NCBI GenBank assembly: GCA_036850595.1 | Contig: CM072152.1 | Span: 20,597,179-20,661,178, forward strand | Direction of reading: 5' to 3' | DNA length: 64,000 nucleotides | DNA from: Rhyacichthys aspro | Taxonomy: Eukaryota > Chordata > Actinopteri > Gobiiformes > Rhyacichthyidae | Shown here: one piece after another, positions 35,128 to 46,957 of the stretch | Layout of the letters: each line of letters opens with the position of its first letter | How positions within the stretch are numbered: the first letter of the stretch is position 1 | The notes under the pieces: model-generated | Databases searched by the model: none | Told to the model about the DNA's origin: nothing | What the model saw: only the letters and a program-made list of their open reading frames with translations | Position numbers and translations under genes: made by a program

Positions 35128-38100
35128 CACTCACATAATCTGTTGTGTCAAGTCCTCGTCCAGGAAAGTTACACTGGAGGTTTCTGTCCAGCTGAGGGGA
35201 CTGTCAATGAGATATACATGGTTCTACAGATGCACAAAGTTGATATACATGCTTTAAAAACATCACTTCATTTCAGATGCAGCGCGATCATAAACATAGA
35301 AAGCACTGGTATGACAAAAGATACCTTCATAGTTTTTAGTCATGCTGCATTAATAAGTTCATGTGTGAATGCAGTATGTTGCCTTTTGATGACGTAAAGG
35401 TCTGTTCTTGTAGCTTGGATTTATTTTAACATCTGCTGCTCTCACTGAATATAAATTGATGTTTAAAAGAAGTGAGATTGTATCCCAGAGTTCAATATAA
35501 AGCAGTAATGGAAAATATAAACATGTATGAGGTGTTTTCATGAATGTCACACATACTTTGTAGCCATAGGTAAAACAGTCTCTATGCTCCTATGTGTGAT
35601 TTAATATCAGTTTGATTATGACACAAATGTTTCTTCTGAAGCTGTTTCTTTCCTTTGCGTCTGTGCAATTAACCTCACTGCTTCACTGTGTTTTCACAAG
35701 ACTTCCCATCCCTCCTTCACGGCGCGCTGAAGGTTATTAGTACATTTCTTTACCTTTTCGGAGCCAGCTGTGCAGTGAGATAAGGGCCAAGTTTCTAAAA
35801 ATAAGCTCCTCATTGGGTTTACAGAGTGTGTCGTGTCATTCAAAGCTCTTGTCTGCGCCGATACAAACATCTTAAGATAGCGCGCTGCCAGCTGTAGTGT
35901 AAGATCTGATGACATATTCTCCTGCACTTTAAGACTCCACTCAAAATTTACAGTTCTCTTCCTCTTATCTTTTTTTACTACTATTTTTTTATGTTCGAAG
36001 TCTGTGTATAAACTGCTGGTTATTATCTCTTGGCATTCCCTCGAGCTTCTTCTCGAATGTTGTATACCCACCATCATTTTTCCCCATCATCTTTCTGCTT
36101 TTTCCATTTCTTTGTTGACAGTGGTTTGCTCTTTACCTGAGCAGCTTATGAACCCGGTACCACATGCAGTCTTCTTGTTCTAATGTGGAGAAGCAGAGCT
36201 AAACGTGAATGAGGAAAGTGACTGGATGGTTTTAATCTTCGCTATTTTTTCTGATCATAGGTACAGTGGACAATTTTGTCTTCACATCCTGGACTCAGAC
36301 ATAGGTTTGGACTCGTTCTCAGACACAAGGACTCCTGACTCCTCGACTGGGACTTAGATGGGGAAGTTGTGAACTGATGACTCAGATTCAGACTTGAACT
36401 TATAACTCTTACTTGGATTTGAGCACCTGCCAAATGCTCAACAGGACTGCACCATCACTGAGCCATCACTGAGTATTGAAGCTGTGAAGCTGTTGATGCA
36501 AGAATACAACATAAGGCAATACTTGTCGCCAAAGACATTGATAATACACAAGAAATATAGTAACAATAAGAAGTAATGCTGTTTGCAAAATATTTGTGCA
36601 TTCATTAATGGGGTAACAGGGTTCACAGTCTACTTTGTTCATGGACCATAGAAAAACAACATGCTAACTAGCATTTGCTGGTGGTAGTTCCGCATTTGCA
36701 TTTTGAAAATAATACACAGTCAGATCGATCACAAATACTCTAACATACAACACATGTCAGGCCAGTAGTAAACAAAGGAAACATTTATGAATTATAGCAT
36801 TTGCTGGAGCAGTGCAGAACTGTCTGTCTGCTGTTGTTTTGGTAAGTAATTGACCATTGTTACCATAAGTCAGTGGAACAGAATGAACATGCACAAACTT
36901 TGTATGTTTTCTTCTCTGACTGAACATTAGATGTGTGCATTTACATTGGTAAGTGTTTCAGTCATTCTCGTGTAAATGTTAATTGGTCGTTTTATTAATT
37001 TTCTGTGAACCACTAGAATAAACAAAGAGAAGAAAGTGTCATGAAAAACTATGATCCATATTGTTATTTCTACCTCAGTGCTCCCTTTTGTCTAATAAAG
37101 TGATATTCTCTTTTAACAGCAGCTTTTCCTTCCTGAGTCTCATGTGGAACAGAGAGATCAGAGTCACTACGAGGCCTTGATTAAAGCAGAAAAGACTTTC
37201 CCTTAAAGTGATCTGACATGAAACACAGTCCAACCCTGTGACTTCAAACGAGGTTCCTGATGCTCTCTCTTTGGCTTTTGTTTTAAAAATAAAAAAAAAT
37301 CAAGCTTAAACAGTGTTATTAAAATGCATCTTAAATATAAGACAGTGGTGCGTTTACTGTCTGAAGGCTGCAGGGCTCAGAACTTCTGCCTCAACAATTT
37401 GACCCCAAAAAATTATATTCATTTTTGTGTTAAAATTTCAACATAAAGTCATAGCTGTTATTTAAAATGCCAAGGACAAACATCAACTGACTGTGTTGAA
37501 TGTTTATTGAATAGTTGCTTGTCTCACATTTTTAGATGTAGTCAGAGCCACATTAGCAATACTTTTAGTGCAGAAGAACAAAGATCTTGAATGTAAAGGT
37601 ATAAAAGGTGTTATTTTCGTCTTGTTAAACGAACTGTGAGTAAGCTATGTGTACCCTCAGTTTGAAAAGGTCTTTAAAGTGAAAGGTTAAAAAGTGTAAT
37701 TCTTGTCAAGTTAATTGCAGCTGGCATATTTCTCTTTTCCCTGTTCTAGTTAGAAGTGTGAAATACTTTGTCACAGGTAGGCTCAGTGTCAGTGCATTTA
37801 CATACAGATTAAACCCTCTCAGCTGGACTTCTCTCTTTTTCTGAGTTTAAATGCACGAATAATGCTGCATTCATGTGGTCTTTGTATTTAACAGCATAAC
37901 ACCTTTGTTAAAAAAAAAAAAGAAAAAAAGTTAATGTGAAACCGGACGTCGTTTGTGGTGTTAAATGCTAATAATACCTGCTCACTAATCACTGTGTCAT
38001 TAATAAAGGTCAACGGTAACACACTTTGAACACAACGGGCCGTCCAAAAAAACACTTGAACACATCATAAACTATCGTAGACTAGCTTGTCCTTCTAAAC

Positions 38101-39850
38101 TTCTGAGGACATGACATAAAATAACCAACAAACAGGATTTTCAGAGGCAGACCCTCTAGACACATCTGTTTCTGTGTGTTACTCTGTGTCTCTGTCCGAC
38201 TCTGGAGCATGCCCAGTGCGCTGTGTCGGAGTAAGCTGTCTACAGGCAGTAATCCAACAATGTGTCGTATTATCCCGCTCTGTTACTCCAATTATGAGAA
38301 ATTTGAATGACTCCCCCAATCGGAGTAAGGAGATTACAGCAGTTTAATACCATTTTTCATGAATATCATAATAATAAATAAATAAATATAACTGTATATA
38401 GCAGATCTCTGTCTTTTATTATAACTTTACTCATATTGAGATGTATATTGTATATTATACGGAAGCCCTGAGTGGTCATGCACTTATAATTTTCACTCAT
38501 TTAACAACTTATTTCCATTCCAATGTCTAAGAGCATTCGTTTACATTGGTGTTGTGCTCATGTAGGCATCTAACAAACATTATTATTCAATACATGCCCC
38601 GATGCCAGGAAAAAATACTGCAGCTGCCCTAAGCTCCAGAAGACAGTTTATAAATCTCAATCAATCATTTTCCACAGCAAGCCTTCAGAGTGGTTTTAGC
38701 TCTTCTGTGTGAAGTGAGTGATTTTGCACAAATATTTTAATGGCGCTTCACATCGAGAGAAAAAAAAATGAAGCAGGTTAAATCTGAGGCATGTGAAAAG
38801 GCAGCACCACAGTGTTATCTGCCAAACCGTGTCAAACTCAGGTCAGACAGAGTAAATGCAGATAAAACGTGAGTATGTTGAGATGGATGTTAACAGCTGC
38901 AGCAGTGGAATAAAGGGCTGGCCGTTTCAACACCGCAGTCAGAAGAAGAAGAAGAGGGATAGAGGGAGAGCGCAGAGGTCGTTAAGCTTCCCAGACACCA
39001 CTATCCTTTGCAACTTTAATTCCTTTTTAAATGAGTTAAGGTGTTAAATGAACCCACGTTGGAGCTAAATTAAATTGCACAGCTATCATTAGAAAGGTTT
39101 CTATTAAAGAGCCTTATATTGGGAAATTGGCTCTACAGCATCCTGGTCTGATAAAGGTAGGAATGTTTCAAATTTCCCACAAGCTGCACTTGTTTTAACC
39201 CCAGGGGCTCAGTAAGGCAACAAAATAGCACCATTAATTGTGTTTGAGAGCAGCCTGCCATTGTAAAGCACCACAATATGCTACGTCTGATGATTTGTGT
39301 GAAGGAACTTTCTTCAGTGCAGCTCGGGCTCGGCACACAGCTCCTCAATTATTAACTAAACAATATATGTCAGTCCAGAATTAATTGGCATTTACTGCAA
39401 CAAACGGCGTCCAGACCTTTTTCCTCAGTTACAAATAGGCCATTATTGACTGAAAATATAACACAACAGCACACAAACACCAGCCGCATACACCATATTG
39501 AAATCATATTGGAATATAATAACTCTAACCATTGAATAATGTGAGTCTTATGATCACAGTTAAACACTAGTGGTCTCTATTAACCAATGTTCTGAACTTT
39601 AACTAGGACTGTTTTAATAATGTCAAAAGACCTTCTGCGGCAATTTTATAAAAGGCAACTGAGCCACCATTAACTGAATCTCAGCTCATTTCTCTTTTTA
39701 TAATCAATGAAAAACGCTGAGCTATTGTCAAGGCCATAGTAACTGAAATCAGGTAATAACACAGACCCAAGTGCACTGAGACAAGACCTTTAGAGAGCAA
39801 GAGTGATAATATAAAAGAGGTGAGAATTCATTTGAGAATACAACTCCTCA
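35128..39850. other. Intronic sequence, no gene seen
   Basis: Single-copy DNA with poly(A)-rich spots near 37910. A diffuse GACTC/GACTT repeat block is at 36275-36425 (own entry). The 127-codon minus-strand frame at 35694-36077 shows no family motif and lies in a mildly GC-rich region. Confidence 0.5.
36275..36425 (-). repeat. Imperfect short-period repeat, GACTC/GACTT type
   Basis: Recurring CTGGACTCAGAC, TTGGACTCG, GACTCCTGACTCCTCGACTGG, GACTCAGATTCAGACTTG and TTACTTGGATTTGAG give a roughly 10-20 base period. Such GACTTGGACT arrays are common simple-repeat derivatives in fish genomes. Confidence 0.5.
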
Positions 39851-40360
39851 GCTGTGTCCTAAACCACTCCCTAGTCCCTGACCCCTCATGCACTACATAG
39901 GTTTGCACTCCATAGTGGACTCAATTAGTGAATGGTGTTGGACTCAACACAAATATTTTATCTCTCACTAATCTCTTGATGCTGGCTTCAGATAAACAAA
40001 CATGTACTAGACTCTAATGATATAAACTCTGGCAAGTCCACAGGGATATACCTTATATGTATTGATACAAAAATAATAAGCATGTGTTATATCTTTAACA
40101 AGTGTTGTCGCATGGCAACTCTGTCTTTCCTAAAGAGGTTTGCAGTCACTTCAGTACAAGCTACGGGGCGCTAACATTAGCAATTCACATTGTATTGTAA
40201 ATCAATTTACAAGTTATTATGTTAAGAAAAAGGGACACACTCTGACTCATTCAAATGTGTTGTATACAACATGTTGTGCTGGACTTGTATTAAGGTCTAC
40301 TTTGACAATTAAGGGACCATCCATCGCTGTTCACTACTTTTCATGATGCATTATGGGAAA
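39851..40360. repeat. Degraded short DNA element (GCACTACATAG type)
   Basis: The left part, GTCCTAAACCACTCCCTAG, then CACTACATAGG, GCACTCCATAGTGGACTCAA and TTAGTGAATGGTGTTGGAC, follows the pattern of a frequent teleost non-autonomous element whose ends read 'tgtcccaaa ... cactacatag'. At 40327-40352, GCTGTTCACTACTTTTCATG then ATGCATTATGGGAA resembles its other half. Boundaries are approximate. Confidence 0.4.
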
Positions 40361-43300
40361 CTTTGACTAACTAAATTTGAGTCACTAGAAATTTTGACAT
40401 CACAACAAAAACGGCAAAATCCCAATACAGTGACAGTGAAAAAGCCCTGGTTAAATATTCACAATGACATAGTGCTCATCGAGGTTCCTATGGCATTATT
40501 CACTCTTCCAAGTAAAGTACAGACTAACTGCAATGGTTTGAACCAAACAAGTCAAGTGTGAGCACACCCTTAGATGAAGGAGAAAATGTTTTAAACTGTC
40601 TAGCTGTATTATAACTGTATTTCATAATACAGTACAATACAGATGATGACAAATAGGTTGAGTCCTGGTTACTCTTAATTTACATAATCAATGCCAACAC
40701 GACCATGTGAGGATTTTTAGTGAGATTCATTAACAAAATGGCAGTTTAGTACAAAGTGTGTAACACCGTGTGAACAAAATGCATTAAACAAATAGTGAAA
40801 AGGGTGTTGGTCAAAAGCAGTTGTTGTGTGTCATTAAAGGATAAATACATGCATATATATGTGGTTATTATCGGCCCTGGTTTGTACGACTACAGCCACA
40901 ATAGCATCGCAGCTTTTAGTTTGGCAGCTTTTGTCCGTCTCTGAGCAACAGCAGCAGTAGTCCTTGAAGCAGCTTTAGTTTGGCCTTTCTCCTGTACGTC
41001 CCTCTTCTCCAGACCAAGCCTGTTGCAGAGGCTTTTGTTGGACCTACAATGCAGCACGTCTGACCCCTCCCTGCCTCTGGCCCCTGGGCTCAGTCCACTT
41101 TGTCTAATAAAGATGTTGTACGGAGAACACAGAAGGGAGTGAGCTAAAGTCTCTCTGAAGAAAGAAGCCGATTATATATAGCCACTGATTAAGGCAGAGA
41201 TGGGAACATGACCTACATCCATAACAACATTTTCTCTCACTTTGTGCTACTCGAGAAGCCTCCGTCCAGGATCAGGACTCTACAACTGGGAGAATCACTC
41301 TAATTATATCACCAGAGTCAGATTTCAATGCACACCTCATTAATATGTCTCTCATTATTGGGTTAATAGTGTTTTTTAGAGGTGTGGGAGACTTGGGAGA
41401 GCTGCTGCTATTTAGTGAACCCACCTGTCGTCCAGGTAAAGACATAGAGTGTGTATGTGATGGCCACAAAGGTTTTAGGGAAGGAGACACGGAGAAAGCA
41501 GCACATTACACCACACTTCAAATTCAATTCAGTTCACATTTTCATCATTTGCAGCAAACCTAATTGCTTGAATGAGTACGCACATTTTATTTGATGTAGT
41601 CATTATGTTTCATTATTTTTTGTTTCTGTTTCTCTGAGTTTCATGTTCTGGAGAAGTGGAAGGTGTGGATTAAGGCCTGGACAAATAGAGGATGTTGGTT
41701 TGGTCCCATCACTATTTTAAGTGTCCCCTCATGTCCCAGTTTAGATGTGATAGTATCTGGTTCCTATGACGATGACCTGTTATACATGAGTTATCATTTT
41801 GCAGTTTGTATTGAGTTCAACCTTTGGTTAAAATTCCAAATAAAGTCTGTTTTTAATTAATGTTTTTTTCCTGACTGCTTAGTGCCTGAAGCATCCGTTC
41901 ATCTTCATTTGGAGGCAACTAAAAACAGCTTGTTGTGCACAAATTTGTCATGGATGGACTGATGTTTCCTAATCACAAAACTGCAAGAAATGACAGTATG
42001 GGAGCTTGAGGCTAGTTAAGGGACGGCTAGGTGATCTAGGAACCATTTTTGTTTAGTTTCTGGGACATGGAAACTCAGGTAAGTGGCAGTGAAGTACTGT
42101 TTTGATTTCATTGCCTATTGTACATTGGTTGTTGCTCACATTTTTAAATAGATTTGGAAAAAAAATGTTTGTAGGTAAAGTATGTTACACAATGTACTTT
42201 TCTCCACTTTTTACGTTAATTGAAAAGACACTGGACATGGAAACAGATCTGATCGAACCTGGTTCTCTGTTAATAAGAAATTATGTACATTATCTAGAGC
42301 TACACATAGCATTATGGAAAAAAGGGGTTGATATTGTTGTTTTCTGTGATAAACTTGCATTGAATCAATCTAGTACAAAACTGGTAATTTTCTTTCTGAA
42401 GTCCAGCAAAAGTCTGAAGAACGACTTCAGATTTTAGGACATCTGAGGAACACATCCTTTTTATTTCATTTGAAAAGTTAAAATTTGTTAACATATGATA
42501 TTTCTTTTTGGTGCCGCCCCAAAGACAAAATTTCCAATAGTATTACAAGGCTCAAACAAAATTCCCATCTCAGCCAGTTAGGTGAAAATCATATTGTTGC
42601 ATCAGATTTTAGTCGAAAACAGATTATCCCATCTCCCACAGAGCGCCTGTGTTCTCAGAATATCCTTCCCCCCGGGACACAGAACGTGGGGATGAGTGAG
42701 ATGGAGAAAGTTAGGCAGGGATACACAAAAGAGAGAGGGTTTTCTCGTTCTCCAATGATCTCCTGGATCCTGTCCTGCTGATGTAGACGAGACCCTATCC
42801 GGTCGGCTCTGACAGCAGCGGTTTCGGGGACAGCGGGGAGCGGGCCACGCTGAGATTCAATCCTTTTATCGGCCACCTGAGGTTGATTTAACACCGCTGT
42901 TCCCCGACAGTGAAAGTGGCTGATTATACAAGCGTTAGTCCCCAGCCTCGCTCATCTCCCCCAGCTCTGGCCCATTAGCCCGACCTGCTGCGCGGGGCTG
43001 TCTGGACTCATGCACACACGCAGAGGCCACGGAGAGCTGAGCCGAGGCCGGGAGGAGATCAAAGCCTTAGGAGTTTGTATGGATGTGTGTGGGGAATGGA
43101 ATACCTCAAAGGACCTCATACTCTATAAAAGTAATATCTATTCCTATCCATTATCATCCAATGTCCCAATATCACCTGTTCAAGTGCAATCTGAACCTAC
43201 CCCTAATATGTCACGTTGACCTGAAGAGAGAAAAAACAATCAAACAAACATGTATCAATCTCAGTTATGCATTGAAAGCAGTGGTGTATTGTGATAATAC

Positions 43301-44566
43301 TGGTTGAGTGGACTAAGAAATGCCTTAATAGTGATCAATACTACAGTAAGTAGCCAGAATGATGCAGAATGAACAATTTCTCACACAAACAAGGTAAAGA
43401 CAGACAAAATAATGGACAAAATAAGTAAGAGTGGAGAAAAAAAGGGTTTACTTAGGTTCACTGAAGGATTTCAAGTGAAATTTAAAAAAAATTAGTTAAT
43501 GCAGTAAAGGGGCACCTCCCTTGTCAATCACCAAATCAGGAAGATAAATGGTTAATCTGCTTTGAAGCCTACGTAACAGCAACAGGGGGCTTGGAACTGT
43601 CTAAAACAAACCTGGCACTTGTACTGACATGATCCTCAAATATTCAAATATGAACAAAATGCAGTGTGTCAAAACTGTACAGAGCCCACATTAGAGTATA
43701 TCTGACCAAATACTGGACATAAACCAAACATGAACAAGATGAGTTTTTCCTATAAACAAATACACATTGGTCAAAAATGGTCAAATAGTACATCAGCTGT
43801 CAGGAGTGTGAAGAGCTGTCCTCGGCTGACGCTGGAGATCACTCTTGGTGGAGCAGTGGATAGACTCCGAGGGCTGCCTATTGTGTAGGAAATAATGGCC
43901 TCCACACTCAAAGCCCATTGTTCAGAGTTCACAATTTACATAATGTTTTCACGTTTGCATTTCTATTCATTTGTGTGTGTGTTCAAAAAAGAGATAGCAC
44001 TTAAAATACACACAAATGCTCCAACATGACAACAGGTGAGATCAGAGATTCAGCCAGTGCCCAGTGGAGCTGAGAGAGGTCTGCATAGTAGAGTTTTTAT
44101 ACTTTAGCTGTACTTTTATGTGTGCAAATAACCAACGATGACTCAACGGGAAACCAAACACGATAAAGTGACCTGCTCACATCATTAAGCATCTCAGGTC
44201 AAATGAGGTACAGCAGTAGCAGATAAACACAGGTACTTGATTGAGTACTGCTCAGAAATTTTATAATAATAATAATAGAAAAGCTTTTGAATCAAGGCAA
44301 TTCATTAAAAAATAATGAGAACTGATTTTCATGATCACTTCACATCATCCATGTCTATTTGAATTTTAAATGATGAGATGAGTCTCATGGCTAGAGATAA
44401 TTTTCCAAAAATATATAATAAATACCCATTAATAGCCTGTGTTTTTATTTTCACTCCAATAAAAGTGATTAAACAGTTGCTCATCTTGCCCAGCCTCATT
44501 CCGGTCTTATTTCATTTTAAATGACAACAAGACTTGGGAAAGTAGAGTAAATGCTCACTGAAGCAG
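40361..44566. other. Intronic sequence with one GC-rich block
   Basis: No exon found. The block at about 42640-43060 is GC- and CG-rich for the window and non-repetitive, about 3 kb downstream of the coding exon (own finding). A motif TTTGGTGATTGACAAGG on the minus strand near 43525-43540 matches one at 4995-5015. The remainder is AT-rich. Confidence 0.5.
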
Positions 44567-44608
44567 TTAAATTATATGATAATAAAGAATTATTATCATA
44601 TAATTTAA
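44567..44608. repeat. Perfect 18-bp inverted repeat with 6-base loop
   Basis: Left arm TTAAATTATATGATAATA (44567-44584), loop AAGAAT (44585-44590), right arm TATTATCATATAATTTAA (44591-44608). The arms are exact reverse complements. Flanking bases do not extend the pairing. Both ends are TTAA. Confidence 0.95.
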
Positions 44609-45791
44609 GTAGTCCTTTTTATCATCCAGGATTGTTCTATAAAACATATAATTTGAGAATAAAACTTCCTGAATTGCTTTTGTGTCATCCACATTTTAAA
44701 ATGAAAGATACAGCACCATCCATCTTAGGATTCAGAGAGAGAAGTGGCGGGAAGCCATAATTATTCTCGTCCACCTCAATAATGGAAAACTTAAGTGTGC
44801 CAAACTTCAGAAACACTTTCAAGTTCACCCTGCCATTCACAGCACAGCGCCACAAAGGCAGCCTCAGTGAAAGATTAGGAGCTGAGGGGAATCATAATAC
44901 AGGTGACAGAGCGCCTCTCTCGGGACACCTGCCTCCAGCAAACAGCACAGGACCTGCACTTCAAAATGCACTTTTACATGAAAACTTTTATGTAAATACA
45001 GTATACCACTGCTACCTAAAGTTAAACTTGCCAAGTGAATCTTCCTAAGGCTCAAAAAAATCTAGTCTAATTGGTTATTAAAATACAACCACCAAAAGAA
45101 TATGGAATAATGAGGTGCTGAGATACAGAATGAGAATGACCATTGGTGAGAATGACTTTCTGTGTGATTTCTTGTTTGAATGATTGCCTTCAGGTCAGTA
45201 ATGCATCAGCCATTCAGTGTCTATACATTGTACAGTATAATATCATCCACAGTCACTCTAAGTCAGCCACAAGTGTTTGCACCGCGGGGCAGATAAATAC
45301 CACAGAGGCCACCGTTACTCACGTTGGCAGCTTCAAATAAGCTGTAGTGTATACGGATGAGGGGCATGTTCTCTTAATAGTTTTATGAAATTCAAAGCAG
45401 TTTAAATTATTCAACATGTAAATCCATAGTGAATCCATTATATACACAACAGAGAGGATGATATTTAAATACAAAATAGTAAAAGGAGCATGTGTGCAAA
45501 TTGCAGAACAGTAACCACTGGGTTTTTGTGTGCATATGTATCAGAGGCTTTGCATAGATCAGATATATGTATTAGATCTTCAGCAAACATTTTAATTTGA
45601 TCACCCACCCTCCTGCATATCTGCACTACATGACGTAAGCCACACCTTCCTGTTTTTCTGAGATAAAATTGAAAAAATATCCTATAAAAGGATGAAATCA
45701 GATGGAAGTCCTTTTCAATGTCATTTTTTAACCAAAAAAATGCACAATTTTTACTAAATTGTATGGGGGAAGTATAACATTTTTGGGTATT
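44609..45791. other. Intronic sequence adjoining the coding exon
   Basis: No exon seen. Frames at 44551-45055 on both strands have no family signature. The minus-strand frame of 110 codons at 45465-45797 merely reads on from the donor into the intron and is not coding. Confidence 0.55.
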
Positions 45792-45799
45792 ACTCACCC
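45792..45799 (-). other. Splice donor of the first coding exon, phase 2, in the selectivity-filter glycine
   Basis: On the minus strand the coding sequence reads CTGGG then GTGAGT. The last exonic base is 45798 and the donor GT is 45797-45796. Two bases (GG) of a glycine codon remain in the exon, so the glycine is completed by any first base of the next exon. Kv4 proteins continue here with Tyr-Gly-Asp. Cutting the filter at this point is the known Kv4 exon boundary, which supports the exon call. Confidence 0.93.
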
Positions 45800-46900
45800 C
45801 AGCGTCGTCATGGTGACAATGGTGTACCAGAAAGAAGCTGGGATGCTGGTGAACTTGCTGGAGCTGGAGCCCTTCTCTGCGTAAAACATGACGGTGGCGA
45901 AGATGATGATGGCCATCGTGAGCGAGAAGAGGAGGAAGCCTAACTCAGAGGCGCAGCTCTTGAGCGTGTACCCGAGGATCCTCAGGCCTTGGGAGTGACG
46001 GGAGAACTTGAAAATACGGAAAACTCGAAACACTCGTAGAGTCACAAAAGCGCCGCTCACATCTTCGTTGTTGGTCATCACCAGGCCGATGTAGTACGGC
46101 AAGATGGCCACCACATCGATGATGCTCATCACTGAGCGCATGAAGCGATAGCGGCTAGGCGCTGCGAACAAACGCAACAGATATTCTACAGTGAAGATCA
46201 TGACGCAGGCCGTGTCCATGCAGAAGAACGCCACAGTGTATCGCTCTCCACACGGCATGTCTTTCTGGTTGGCCATGGCACCACAGGGCACCGTCTCGAT
46301 TACGTTTGTGATGACAGAGACTGCAATAAAGAAACCAGTGACATAGTAAAAGACCAGGGCCATTGTGGATGTGTGTGGGTTCTCAAAGGCCCGCCACATA
46401 GTTTGGCGAATGTTCATGTTGGGCAGCTTCATGTCCTTGTTGTCCTCCTGGTCGTCCTGGAGCCGCTCTGCGTTCTCCCTTTTCCTGTCCTTGTACTCTT
46501 CATAACAGCAGTCACCAATGATCTCTGGGATGATGCCAAAGAAAGTCAGCTCCTCGTCGTAAGCTGAGATGCACTCGTGACGCGGGTAATGGAGCTTTCC
46601 AGTTCGGTAGAAGTTTAGGATGCTTCTAAAGACGTCAGGGTCGCGGTCAAAGAAGTACTCCTTGGTTTCCTCGTTGTAAAAGAAGTCCTTCTCAGAGCTG
46701 CCCAGTAACGTGTCCGGGTAACGGTCCAGAGTGGTTCGCCAGGTCTGAAAACGGCGGCCGCTGACGTTGAGCATGATCAGCTCGTCTTGTTTCTTGCTGT
46801 TGTCTCTGGGGGCCACAGGCATGGGGCAGTTGGCCACAGGCATCCAGCCAATGGCAGCTGCCCGTGCAAAAGGGAGCCATGCTGCTGCTCCTGTTGCCAT
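45798..46900 (-). CDS. kcnd2-like: Kv4 (Shal/KCND) voltage-gated K+ channel, first coding exon (residues 1-368)
   Basis: Pore-forming alpha subunit of A-type (fast-inactivating) potassium current in neuron and heart plasma membranes; the family works as tetramers with KChIP and DPP subunits. Seen in order: a hydrophobic KChIP-binding N terminus (WLPFARAAAIGWMPV, about 8-22); T1 tetramerisation domain (about 41-145) with the Kv4 zinc motif H104-x5-C110-x20-C131-C132; S1 (about 180-202), S2 (223-245), S3 (253-273); S4 with R289, R292, R295, K298 and R301; S5 (318-340); pore helix ending TMTTLG. The start has A at -3 and G at +4. The frame runs into TGA inside a GTGAGT donor, so this is an exon, not a truncation; full Kv4 proteins are about 630-660 residues. 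Paralogue: NCPMP, RRFQTWRTTL, TKEYFF, ITNV, RLFAAPS, MTNNED and PASFW favour Kv4.2 from memory, while RHECISAYDEEL and LQDD resemble Kv4.3 and TLDRYPD and FFCMDTACV resemble Kv4.1. The family is near certain; kcnd2 is only likely. Confidence 0.97.
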
Positions 46901-46957
46901 CGTGAAGCAGTCCTCCTCACCTCTTCAGACCCAGTTACAGTCTAAGTATTTTCACAT
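46901..46957 (-). other. 5' UTR part of the coding exon, with preceding splice acceptor
   Basis: Directly upstream of the start codon the minus strand carries a pyrimidine-rich run ending TGCTTTTTCAG, with the acceptor AG at 46959-46958. Exonic sequence would start at 46957. The 57-base leader segment holds one ATG only, at its very first bases, followed at once by TGA. The acceptor is strong by eye; its use has not been shown. Confidence 0.6.
46952..46957 (-). promoter_or_regulatory. Start-stop upstream ORF (ATG TGA) at the leader exon junction
   Basis: The first six bases after the proposed acceptor read ATGTGA on the minus strand, a start codon followed immediately by a stop, 51 bases before the channel start. 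Start-stop elements are known to stall or recycle scanning ribosomes. The context upstream of this ATG depends on the joined exon: with the donor at 47419 the preceding bases are TCTGG, giving C at -3 and T at +4, a weak context. Confidence 0.45.

Larger units (their letters stand above)
1..45797 (-). other. First coding intron of the Kv4 gene (partial, at least 45.8 kb)
   Basis: Everything downstream of the 45797 donor on the minus strand lacks a recognisable continuation. I looked for the exon that should start with Tyr-Gly-Asp and the S6 segment (reverse complement, with CCATA at the exon edge) and did not find it. No other exon on either strand was convincing. Very long first coding introns are known for KCND2 and KCND3 in vertebrates. 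The intron therefore probably runs past the left edge of the window. Repeats and candidate conserved elements inside it are listed separately. Confidence 0.8.

Noticed and set aside
35694..36077. 127-codon minus-strand frame
   Set aside because: No recognisable domain; low-complexity basic stretches only. Could be conserved non-coding DNA, but not supported as a gene.
45465..45797. Minus-strand frame continuing past the Kv4 donor
   Set aside because: It starts after the donor and does not encode the expected Tyr-Gly-Asp/S6 continuation; intronic.
1..45797. Search for the next Kv4 exon (filter, S6) on the minus strand
   Set aside because: No stretch with the expected acceptor followed by Tyr-Gly-Asp codons was found by eye; a translated search would be needed to be sure.
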